Source: Vicinamibacteria bacterium (GTDB lineage: Bacteria; Acidobacteriota; Vicinamibacteria; Vicinamibacterales; 2-12-FULL-66-21). From it: a stretch of DNA of 5,903 nt. The notes below the pieces were generated by a model. The model had not been told where the DNA came from and searched no databases. It was given only the letters and a program-made list of their open reading frames with translations. Every line of letters starts with the position of its first letter. Within the stretch, counting starts at the first letter, position 1. Shown here one piece after another: positions 1 through 5,196 of the stretch. The translations under genes and the position numbers were made by a program. The DNA is taken from contig JAICSD010000291.1 in assembly GCA_025937075.1 (NCBI GenBank), positions 1 through 5,903 on the forward strand, given 5' to 3'.

Positions 1-91
1 CGATCGGCGCGTGCCGCCGCGGGCGGCGCGGTGATTGCCGCTGCCACGGCGCACAGAGAGAGAAGGATGGCTGCGATTTTAATGCATTCAT
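1..91 (-). CDS. 5' end of a secreted protein with an apparent -1 frameshift in the signal peptide (partial)
   Basis: On the minus strand an AAGGAG ribosome binding site (103..98) sits 6 nt before an ATG (91..89), an ideal initiation site. Read from that ATG, the frame becomes arginine/proline-rich and resembles no protein. One frame over, from about position 85, the same DNA encodes a textbook Sec signal peptide: Lys, then Ile-Ala-Ala-Ile-Leu-Leu-Ser-Leu-Cys-Ala-Val-Ala-Ala-Ala, ending in an Ala-Arg-Ala type cleavage site just before the window edge. That frame has a TAG upstream and no usable start codon. One extra A in the AAAA run (80..77) would join ATG-Asn-Ala-Leu-Lys to the signal peptide. 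I infer a coding start broken by a 1-nt deletion, either real or a sequencing/assembly error. The mature protein lies outside the window, so its function is unknown. It diverges from the ligase gene, with 17 nt between start codons. Confidence 0.5.
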   Translation of the reverse strand, partial: MNALKSQPSFSLCAPWQRQSPRRPRRHAPI

Positions 92-97
92 ACTAAT

Positions 98-103
98 CTC
101 CTT
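98..103 (-). promoter_or_regulatory. Shine-Dalgarno of the left-edge minus-strand gene
   Basis: AAGGAG on the minus strand, 6 nt before the ATG at 91..89. It is the best ribosome binding site near the left edge and fixes the intended start of the secreted-protein gene, which is why the frame disagreement with the signal peptide looks like an indel and not a wrong start choice. Confidence 0.6.
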
Positions 104-108
104 CAGAC

Positions 109-978
109 GTGACGCCCACATCCTTTCCCGAGTGGCTCGAGCCGATGGCGGCAACGCTCACGCAGGAACGGTTCACCGGACCGGAATGGACGTTCGAACG
201 GAAGTTCGACGGCATCCGGCTGCTGGCGTTCAAGAATGATTCGGGGGTTCGCCTGCTCTCGCGTAATCGCTTGCCGCAGACCATCCCCGGCGTTGCGCGG
301 GCCGTGGCGGACCTGCCGGTGCGCGAGGTGATCCTGGACGGCGAGGTCACGTGGGGCTCGCGGGGTGGCGGCTATCACGTGTTCGACATGCTGTGGCTGG
401 ATGGCCGCGTGCTGACATCCTTGCCCATCGAAGAGCGCCGCGCGCTGCTGGAGGCGCTTCCGCTGCGTGCGCCGCTGCTGCGCGTCTCCGCGTTAGACGA
501 CGAGGCGCCGTGGGAGCGGGCTCGCCGCGAGGGTTGGGAAGGCGTGATCGCGAAGCGCCGCGGATCGCCGTACGAGCACCGCCGCTCCCGTCATTGGCTC
601 AAGATGAAATGCGAAGCCACCCAGGAGCTCGTCGTTGGCGGCTTCACGGATCCGCAAGGCACGCGTGTGGGCCTCGGCGCGCTGCTCGTCGGCTACTTCG
701 AGGGGGGCGACTTCGTCTTCGCCGGAAAGATCGGGACCGGCTTCGATACGAAGCTGCTGCGCGAGTTACGGGCGCGCCTCGACGCGATCGAGCTGCCGGC
801 ATCGCCGTTCACGAAGGCCGCCGGCCTTCCGCGCCTCCGCACACATTGGGTAAGGCCCGAGATCGTCGTCCAGGTCGCGTTCATCGAGTGGACTGTTCAT
901 GGCAAGCTGCGCCACCCGCGACTGATCGGGATCCGCACCGACAAGGCCGCGCGCGAGGTCGTACGGGAGACGCCGTGA
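109..978 (+). CDS. ligD: Stand-alone ATP-dependent DNA ligase, LigD ligase-domain type
   Basis: This 289-aa protein seals DNA nicks through an ATP-derived lysine adenylate, most likely in bacterial non-homologous end joining. Nucleotidyltransferase motifs appear in order: motif I K32-F-D-G-I-R37 (K32 the adenylated lysine), S51-R-N, L-D-G-E79, motif III F92-D-M-L-W-L-D-G, motif IV E144-G-V-I-A-K-R and motif V W163-L-K-M-K167. An OB-fold follows from about residue 170 and ends in the family's W-T-x-x-G-K-L-R-H-P block (261-270) and motif VI R276-T-D-K. It lacks the phosphoesterase and polymerase domains of full LigD; the polymerase is the next gene, overlapping by 4 nt. GTG at 109 is the only start between the in-frame TAA at 94 and ATG at 145. 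It has no Shine-Dalgarno, so the ATG (Met13, just before the conserved A-T-L) remains possible. LigC is an alternative name for such stand-alone ligases. Confidence 0.93.
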   Translation: MTPTSFPEWLEPMAATLTQERFTGPEWTFERKFDGIRLLAFKNDSGVRLLSRNRLPQTIPGVARAVADLPVREVILDGEVTWGSRGGGYHVFDMLWLDGRVLTSLPIEERRALLEALPLRAPLLRVSALDDEAPWERARREGWEGVIAKRRGSPYEHRRSRHWLKMKCEATQELVVGGFTDPQGTRVGLGALLVGYFEGGDFVFAGKIGTGFDTKLLRELRARLDAIELPASPFTKAAGLPRLRTHWVRPEIVVQVAFIEWTVHGKLRHPRLIGIRTDKAAREVVRETP

Positions 979-1859
979 TCACGCACCCGAATAAGATCCT
1001 GTTTCCTGAGCAGGATGGGTCGCCTGCGATCACGAAGGGGGAGCTCGCAGCCTATTACGAGGCAATCGCGCCCGTGATGCTGCCTCACATCCGCGGGCGT
1101 CCGATCACGATGGAGCGGTATCCGGCGGGTATAGGCGCGAAGGGCTTTTTTCAAAAAGACGTGTCGCGCGGTTTCCCCGCGTGGCTCGAGCGCGTCGAGG
1201 TCCCGAAGAAGGACGGCACCGTCCATCATCCGCTCGTGGACGACACGAAGGCGCTGCTCTGGGTGGCCAACCAGAATTGCATCACGATGCATGTGTGGAC
1301 GTCGCGCGCGCCGGAGTTGCTTCGACCGGATATCTGCGTCTTCGATCTCGACCCGCTGCGCGACGAACCGCGCGTCCTCCGGGACGCGGCGCTGAGGCTT
1401 CGCGATCTGCTGTCCGAGCTGGGACTCGTGAGCTGGGTGAAGACCACCGGCTCGAAGGGCTTTCATATTGCGGTTCCAGTCGACGGCAAGGCCGAGTTCC
1501 CGCAGGTCGCGGGATTCGCTCACGCCGTGGGAACGCTGCTCGTCTCCCGCGATCGGGATCATCTGACGCAGGAGTTCAGCAAGGCGGATCGCGGCGGACG
1601 GATTCTCGTCGACACGGGACGAAACGGCTACAGCGCGACGTTCGCGGCGCCATATACCGTTCGCGCGAAGCCGGGCGCGCCCGTCTCGGCGCCGTGCACG
1701 TGGGAAGAGGTCGAGCGCGGAGAGGCGACGCCGCGAAGCTTCACGCTGCGGAACATGCCGGAGCGCATCGAGGCGGCGGGCGATCTCTGGTCGGACATGC
1801 GGAAGCGCCGGCGCTCGCTGCGGCCGGCGGCGGAGCGTCTTCGCCGGATGAGGCAGTAG
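975..1859 (+). CDS. ligD: Stand-alone LigD polymerase (primase-polymerase) domain
   Basis: This 294-aa member of the archaeo-eukaryotic primase superfamily matches the POL domain of LigD, which fills or extends ends with a preference for ribonucleotides during end joining. Visible motifs are the N-terminal N-K-I-L-F-P (6-11), the F58-F-Q-K block, the metal-binding F123-D-L-D-P (D124, D126), S160-K-G-F-H164 for nucleotide binding, and the third acidic residue D213 in G-R-I-L-V-D-x-x-R-N. The A-P-Y-T-V-R-A-K-P-G-A-P-V-S block (225-238) and a C-terminal F-T-L-R-N-M follow, typical of the family. The length suits a complete isolated POL domain. The open frame runs upstream to 351, but the part inside the ligase gene has no family similarity, so I start at GTG 975, which overlaps the ligase stop as GTGA. 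This implies translational coupling. Partner Ku is not in the window. Confidence 0.93.
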   Translation: MITHPNKILFPEQDGSPAITKGELAAYYEAIAPVMLPHIRGRPITMERYPAGIGAKGFFQKDVSRGFPAWLERVEVPKKDGTVHHPLVDDTKALLWVANQNCITMHVWTSRAPELLRPDICVFDLDPLRDEPRVLRDAALRLRDLLSELGLVSWVKTTGSKGFHIAVPVDGKAEFPQVAGFAHAVGTLLVSRDRDHLTQEFSKADRGGRILVDTGRNGYSATFAAPYTVRAKPGAPVSAPCTWEEVERGEATPRSFTLRNMPERIEAAGDLWSDMRKRRRSLRPAAERLRRMRQ

Positions 1860-1876
1860 CGTGAGCACAGTCGACG

Positions 1877-1897
1877 CCGAGGGGCGAAGATCCTCGG
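1877..1897. terminator. Weak hairpin between convergent genes
   Basis: CCGAGG (1877-1882) pairs with CCTCGG (1892-1897) around a 9-nt loop, in the 60-nt gap between the convergent polymerase and permease genes. It lacks a T-run on the plus strand. On the minus strand the T-run (CTTTT) precedes the stem, so it is not a canonical intrinsic terminator in either direction. A role as a shared 3' hairpin is only plausible by position. Confidence 0.25.
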
Positions 1898-1919
1898 ATA
1901 AAAGTCGTCGGCCGTGATC

Positions 1920-3458
1920 TCACTCGGCGCCGATGCCCAGATAGGTCCTGAGCTTCTCCTCATCGAACTTCGATTCAGCGCCGGGCTCGCGCGTGAGGAG
2001 CGACGCCGCCGCACCGAAGAGGAATCCTGCCGGCATCGAAACGATCCCAGGGTTGCGCAGCGGGAACAACGCGTGCGGATTGTGCAGGATGTCGACCCAG
2101 ATCGTCGGGCTGATCACGATCAGCCCGAGCGAGGTTACGGCGCCGGCGACGATTGAGGCCACGGCGCCAGCGGTGTTGAATCGCCGCCAGACGATTGACA
2201 GGAGCAGGGCCGGAAAGTTGGCGCTCGCCGCAACCGCGAACGCCAGCCCCACCATGAACGCGACGTTCTGTCCCTTGAAGACAATCCCGAGGACGATGGC
2301 GGCGACGCCGAAGACGAGGGTTGCGCCGCGGGCAACACGGATCTGCTCGCGCTCGGTCGCACGTCCCTTACGCACCGCGTGCATGAAGATGTCGTGCGAC
2401 AGCGTGCTCGCGCCGGCGAGCGTGAGGCCGGCGACGACCGCCAGAATCGTCGCAAACGCCACGGCGGCGATGAAGCCGAGGAACGGCGTGCCGCCGAGCA
2501 GTTCCGCGATGAGCGGGGCCGCCATGTTGCCGCCTGCATCGACGCGACGAATCAGCTCACGGCCGACGAGCGCGGACGCACCGAATCCCACGATGGGAAT
2601 GATCAGGTAGAAGTAGCCGATGAATCCGGTCGCATAGAGGACCGATGCGCGCGCGGCTCGCGCGTCCGGCACCGTATAGAACCGCATCAGGATGTGCGGA
2701 AGGCCGAGCAGCCCGAACATGAGCGCGAGGCCGAGCGACACGGCGTCTATCGGATCGGCGACGAGCCCTCCCGGTTCGAGCGCCGCCTGGCCGTAGCGCG
2801 CGGCGACGGCGCTGTAGAGGGATCCCGGCGAGAATTCGAATCGGGAGAGGACGAGGACCGTCAGCAGCGTCACACCGAACAGCAGGAGGATCGCCTTGAT
2901 GATCTGGACCCAGGTCGTTGCGATCATCCCTCCGAAGAGCACATAGGCAAGCATCACGATGCCGACGACGAGCACCGCCCATTCGTAGCGGAGGCCGAAC
3001 ATCAGCGTGATGAGATTGCCCGCGCCGACCATCTGCGCGAGCACGTAGAACAGCAGCGTGAGGATCCCGCCGAACGCCGATGCAATCCGGACCGGCACCT
3101 GGCGCAGCCGGAACGCCACGACGTCGGCGAACGTGAACTGGCCCAGATTCCGGAGCGGCTCCGCGATGAGGAACATGAGCGCCGGCCAGCCGACGAGCCA
3201 GCCGGTTGCGTAGATCATGCCGTCGTAGCCGCGCAGCGCCACGAGCCCCGTGATCCCCAGGAACGACGCGGCGCTCATGTAATCGCCAGCGAGCGCGAGG
3301 CCGTTCTGGAGCGGGCTGATCGATCGTCCGGCGGCGTAGAACTCGCGCGTCGATCGCGTGTGGCGCGCCGCCCAGTACGTGACGGCGAGCGTGATGACGA
3401 CGATCCCGATGAAGAACAGAATGCCCGAGACCGTCGGCGTGCCGAGAGCTGTCTGCAT
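1920..3458 (-). CDS. actP: Cation/acetate symporter, ActP-type sodium:solute symporter
   Basis: A 512-aa inner-membrane permease of the SSS family that couples uptake of acetate or similar short monocarboxylates to a cation gradient. The N-terminal transmembrane segment (about 11-31) is followed by the family block E39-F-Y-A-A-G-R-S and the conserved G-D-Y-M-S-A-A-S-F-L-G stretch (58-68). The SSS signature around G176-G-M-I-A-T-T-W-V-Q, G252-L-P-H-I-L-M-R-F and the ActP-typical A-T-I-L-A-V-V-A-G-L-T-L-A-G-A-S (336-351) with S-H-D (354-356) come later. Hydrophobic segments fit about 13 helices. It is somewhat shorter than E. coli ActP (549 aa), mainly at the N-terminus, where no signal peptide precedes the first helix. 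It starts 4 nt after the DUF485 gene, reproducing the yjcH-actP arrangement; no acs gene is in the window. The exact substrate (acetate, pyruvate, propionate) cannot be read from sequence. Confidence 0.93.
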   Translation of the reverse strand: MQTALGTPTVSGILFFIGIVVITLAVTYWAARHTRSTREFYAAGRSISPLQNGLALAGDYMSAASFLGITGLVALRGYDGMIYATGWLVGWPALMFLIAEPLRNLGQFTFADVVAFRLRQVPVRIASAFGGILTLLFYVLAQMVGAGNLITLMFGLRYEWAVLVVGIVMLAYVLFGGMIATTWVQIIKAILLLFGVTLLTVLVLSRFEFSPGSLYSAVAARYGQAALEPGGLVADPIDAVSLGLALMFGLLGLPHILMRFYTVPDARAARASVLYATGFIGYFYLIIPIVGFGASALVGRELIRRVDAGGNMAAPLIAELLGGTPFLGFIAAVAFATILAVVAGLTLAGASTLSHDIFMHAVRKGRATEREQIRVARGATLVFGVAAIVLGIVFKGQNVAFMVGLAFAVAASANFPALLLSIVWRRFNTAGAVASIVAGAVTSLGLIVISPTIWVDILHNPHALFPLRNPGIVSMPAGFLFGAAASLLTREPGAESKFDEEKLRTYLGIGAE

Positions 3459-3462
3459 TGCG

Positions 3463-3786
3463 CTACTCGGAATGCGGCATCTGCGTGCGGCGGAGCCTCG
3501 TGGCCTCGGCGTCGAAATATCGATTTGCCCAGGCGACGTATGCCGCTGTCAATACCCAGGCCGCCGCGATCACAGCGGCGCCGAGCGGAATCCCGATTGT
3601 CGTCGCCGGCCCGATTCGGCGCGACAGCAGCGCACGGTCGAAGGCGATCAGGAGGATGTAGCCGTAGTAGAGGACGAAGAGCAGCGCCGTCAGGACCAGC
3701 GACATGCGCCAGCGCCGCCGCACGAGGCGGCGGAATTCCGGTGACGTCAGCAGGTGGCGCGTCGGGGCGGGGGCAGGCTGCGGCAC
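3463..3786 (-). CDS. yjcH: DUF485 family small membrane protein, YjcH-like
   Basis: A 107-aa protein with two predicted transmembrane helices (about 28-49 and 64-86), a basic stretch before the first (R19 to R27) and a charged C-terminal tail. The N-terminal T-S-P-E-F-R-R-L-V-R-R-R (14-25) and the Y-Y-G-Y-I-L-L-I-A-F block (40-49) are typical of DUF485/YjcH, whose genes usually precede actP; E. coli YjcH is 104 aa. I chose GTG at 3786 because it gives the family length. The frame stays open to 4224, but that extension is proline/arginine-rich, crosses intergenic repeats and overlaps the divergent gene. The RBS before the GTG is poor. It is the first gene of a two-gene operon with the symporter, 4 nt apart. 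It is presumed to assist or modulate the permease; its molecular role is not established to my knowledge. Confidence 0.85.
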   Translation of the reverse strand: MPQPAPAPTRHLLTSPEFRRLVRRRWRMSLVLTALLFVLYYGYILLIAFDRALLSRRIGPATTIGIPLGAAVIAAAWVLTAAYVAWANRYFDAEATRLRRTQMPHSE

Positions 3787-3800
3787 GCTCAGGCCGCCGC

Positions 3801-3806
3801 ATTGTA
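3801..3806 (-). promoter_or_regulatory. Possible -10 box for the yjcH-actP operon
   Basis: TACAAT on the minus strand (3806..3801) lies 14 nt before the GTG of the DUF485 gene, which would give a leader of only a few bases. At 17-nt spacing the -35 position reads GCACCC, a poor match, so the call rests on the -10 and the position alone. Confidence 0.3.
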
Positions 3807-3823
3807 GCGCGGACGCGGCGTGC

Positions 3824-3878
3824 GGGTGCGTGGGCGGGTGCGGGGTCAGGTGTTCGGGATTCGGGGTCCGGGTTCGGG
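3824..3878 (+). other. Two adjacent G-quadruplex-compatible motifs
   Basis: Four G-runs of at least three occur at 3824-3826, 3832-3834, 3836-3838 and 3842-3845 with loops of 5, 1 and 3 nt. A second set occurs at 3856-3858, 3863-3866, 3870-3872 and 3876-3878 with loops of 4, 3 and 3 nt. Both fit the G3+N1-7 rule on the plus strand, between two divergent starts. They partly coincide with the direct repeats, so they may be a by-product of repeat composition. Confidence 0.5.
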
Positions 3879-3884
3879 ATTCGG
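3852..3884. repeat. Degenerate G-rich direct repeats (GTTCGGGATTCGG, 20-nt period)
   Basis: The 13-mer GTTCGGGATTCGG occurs twice, at 3852-3864 and 3872-3884, separated by a related GGTCCGG. Further TTCGGGA and CTCGGGA copies continue to about 3905. The tract lies in the divergent intergenic region. It resembles the TTCGGGATTCGGG tracts I associate with intergenic DNA of some acidobacterial genomes; that association is from memory and not tested here. Confidence 0.6.
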
Positions 3885-3913
3885 CGTTTTCGGGACCTCG
3901 GGACTCCACTCGG

Positions 3914-3919
3914 TATACT
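3914..3919 (+). promoter_or_regulatory. -10 box, apparent leaderless promoter
   Basis: TATACT, a five-of-six match to TATAAT, ends 8 nt before the ATG at 3928. Normal -10 to +1 spacing would start the transcript at about 3926-3928, leaving little or no 5' leader, and no Shine-Dalgarno is present. The -35 region (about 3889-3896, TTCGGG) is weak. Confidence 0.5.
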
Positions 3920-3927
3920 CGCTGCCG

Positions 3928-4878
3928 ATGATTCGACACGTTGGCGCGCTGATCATCGGCGCGCTCATGCTGCAGCAGTCCGCACCCACACTCGCGCCCG
4001 CGACCCGTGCAGCCGTCGCGGAGCGTGTCATGAAGCTGACGCGAAGCTCCCCGTGGAAGCTCGCATCGACCATCCCTGTCGCGTTCACCACCCATCACCC
4101 GCAGGGCATGGTGAAGATCGGCGAGACGCTGTTCGTCTCCTCGGTTGAAATCACCGCGCGTCCGAAACCGCTGCTTCCGCCGGTTGGCGGACAGGATCGC
4201 GGCGCGGGTGCCGGCGTGGGACACCTGTTCGAGATGGACACGTCGGGGAAGTTGCTATCGGACCTGACGCTCGGAGAAGGAACCATCTATCACCCGGGCG
4301 GGATCGATTACGACGGCCGTTACATCTGGGTACCGGTCGCCGAATACCGCCCCGACAGCACGTCGATCATCTATCGCGTCGATCCCGAAACGATGAAGGC
4401 GCAGGAGGTCTTCAGGGTTGCCGATCACATCGGCGCCATTGCGCACGACACGGACGATGGCACGTTGCATGGTGTGAGCTGGGGCTCGCGGCGCTTCTAT
4501 CGATGGACGCTCGACGGGCACGGGCGCGTGAGGAACGCCGCCGCGGCGCTCGATACCGTCCGCACCCTGAATCCGTCGCATTACGTCGATTACCAGGACT
4601 GCAAGTACGCCGGCGGCCACCGGATGCTCTGCACGGGCGTGACCGAGATTCGCGGCGCTCCGGACGTCCCGCTGTTTCGGCTCGGCGGTATGGACCTCGT
4701 CGACCTGCGGGACAGACGTCCGCTGCATCAGGTCCCGATCCTTCTCTGGACGCAATCCGGATTCGACATGACCCACAATCCAGTCTGGGTCGAGGCCACC
4801 GATACAGGTCTCCGCGCCTGGTTCATGCCCGAGGATGACAAGTCGACGGTCTATATTTATGAGGTGGACCTTCGCTGA
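3928..4878 (+). CDS. Secreted DUF6454-like protein of unknown function
   Basis: A 316-aa protein with a short N-terminal export signal (M1-I-R-H, hydrophobic to about residue 14, possible cleavage near A19-A23). The body is rich in short beta-strand/turn stretches: G60-M-V-K-I-G-E-T-L-F-V-S-S-V-E-I (60-75), Y121-H-P-G-G-I-D-Y-D-G-R-Y-I-W-V-P (121-136), H181-G-V-S-W-G-S-R-R-F-Y-R-W (181-193), and N285-P-V-W-V-E near the end. Paired cysteines C225 and C235 could form a disulfide outside the cytoplasm. The pattern matches, from memory, proteins annotated as DUF6454; the fold looks like a beta-propeller, but that is inference and no catalytic motif is evident. ATG 3928 is preferred over the open frame from 3820 because the upstream part translates the G-rich repeat and ATG 3928 opens a signal peptide just behind a TATACT box. 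It is probably monocistronic. Confidence 0.75.
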   Translation: MIRHVGALIIGALMLQQSAPTLAPATRAAVAERVMKLTRSSPWKLASTIPVAFTTHHPQGMVKIGETLFVSSVEITARPKPLLPPVGGQDRGAGAGVGHLFEMDTSGKLLSDLTLGEGTIYHPGGIDYDGRYIWVPVAEYRPDSTSIIYRVDPETMKAQEVFRVADHIGAIAHDTDDGTLHGVSWGSRRFYRWTLDGHGRVRNAAAALDTVRTLNPSHYVDYQDCKYAGGHRMLCTGVTEIRGAPDVPLFRLGGMDLVDLRDRRPLHQVPILLWTQSGFDMTHNPVWVEATDTGLRAWFMPEDDKSTVYIYEVDLR

Positions 4879-4996
4879 TCACGGCCGACGGCTCATCACG
4901 AAGACCACGAAGGACATAAAGATCACGAGGAACAATAATTGTCTTTGTGATCTTCGTGAGCGTCGAAATCTTCGTGACCAGGCGTGGGCCGTGATC
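4877..4996. repeat. Imperfect 120-bp palindrome built of 9-nt tandem units
   Basis: The ends are perfect 10-bp inverted repeats, GATCACGGCC (4877-4886) and GGCCGTGATC (4987-4996). Inside, TCACGAAGA (left arm from 4896) and AAGATCAC (4919-4926) each recur at the mirrored position on the opposite strand without gaps. The centre is the near-palindrome ACAATAATTGT (4932-4942). The left arm is also a tandem array of 9-nt units: CACGAAGAC 4897, CACGAAGGA 4906, CATAAAGAT 4915, CACGAGGAA 4924. The right arm repeats this on the other strand. The element begins within the TGA stop of the DUF6454-like gene. Its transcript would form a long hairpin and could end or protect that mRNA. No transposase or recombinase is nearby. 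Confidence 0.7.
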
Positions 4997-5053
4997 TCCT
5001 CCCCCGAAACACAAAGGCCGCGCTCGCCGTAACACTGAATGAGCCCCCGATCA

Positions 5054-5070
5054 CGCGGCCGCGGGCCGCG
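5054..5070. other. Perfect hairpin 1 of the intergenic structured region
   Basis: CGCGGCC (5054-5060) pairs perfectly with GGCCGCG (5064-5070) across a 3-nt GCG loop. It opens a roughly 150-bp gene-free stretch rich in stems ahead of the adaptor gene. Very high GC makes chance stems more likely here, so on its own it is weak evidence of function. Confidence 0.4.
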
Positions 5071-5120
5071 GAAGGAGGGAAGTACGCGAGGGAGCGTCGC
5101 GACCGAGCCACGCGGACGGA

Positions 5121-5142
5121 GCGCGCCGTCGAAGCGGCGCGC
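5121..5142. other. Perfect hairpin 2 of the intergenic structured region
   Basis: GCGCGCCG (5121-5128) and CGGCGCGC (5135-5142) form an 8-bp perfect stem with a TCGAAG loop. There is no T-run after it, so it is not a standard intrinsic terminator. Confidence 0.5.
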
Positions 5143-5161
5143 GAGAGAGCGTGTAGGGGGG

Positions 5162-5185
5162 TCCGGCGGGGCGAAGCCCCCCGGA
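5162..5185 (+). promoter_or_regulatory. Hairpin 3, ending on the ribosome binding site of the adaptor gene
   Basis: TCCGG plus GGGGC (5162-5172, one bulged C) pairs with GCCCC plus CCGGA (5176-5185) around a GAA loop, a 10-bp stem. Its last base is the first A of the AAAGGA Shine-Dalgarno (5185-5190), 6 nt before ATG 5197. A stem this close could limit ribosome access or stabilise the mRNA 5' end. Alternatively it may be part of a dispersed intergenic repeat. No ligand-binding riboswitch class is recognised. Confidence 0.5.
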
Positions 5186-5196
5186 AAGGAACTGTC

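Noticed and set aside
351..974. Upstream extension of the polymerase reading frame inside the ligase gene
   Set aside because: The frame is open, but its Arg/Ala-rich sequence is a shadow of the ligase. Family similarity begins right after GTG 975, so no fused LIG-POL is supported.
1146..1157. T6-C-A5 run as a possible slippage site in the polymerase gene
   Set aside because: It encodes the conserved F-F-Q-K block in frame and the protein continues correctly on both sides, so no frameshift is needed.
897..1868. 323-codon open frame on the minus strand opposite the LigD polymerase
   Set aside because: The Arg/Leu/His-rich translation matches nothing, while the plus strand holds all catalytic motifs of the primase-polymerase family.
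2379..4148. 589-codon open frame on the plus strand opposite the actP/yjcH genes
   Set aside because: Its translation is a run of Arg, Glu, Asp, His and Gln with no domain. It is antisense to a clear SSS permease and crosses the intergenic repeats, which is the usual shadow of GC-rich coding DNA.
4897..4932. 9-nt tandem units as a CRISPR-like array
   Set aside because: The units are too short, degenerate and contiguous with no spacers, and there are no cas genes. They are part of the palindromic element.
5021..5040. TAACAC as a -10 box for the adaptor gene
   Set aside because: The match is poor and there is no -35 at a suitable distance (AAACAC), so I do not call a promoter there.
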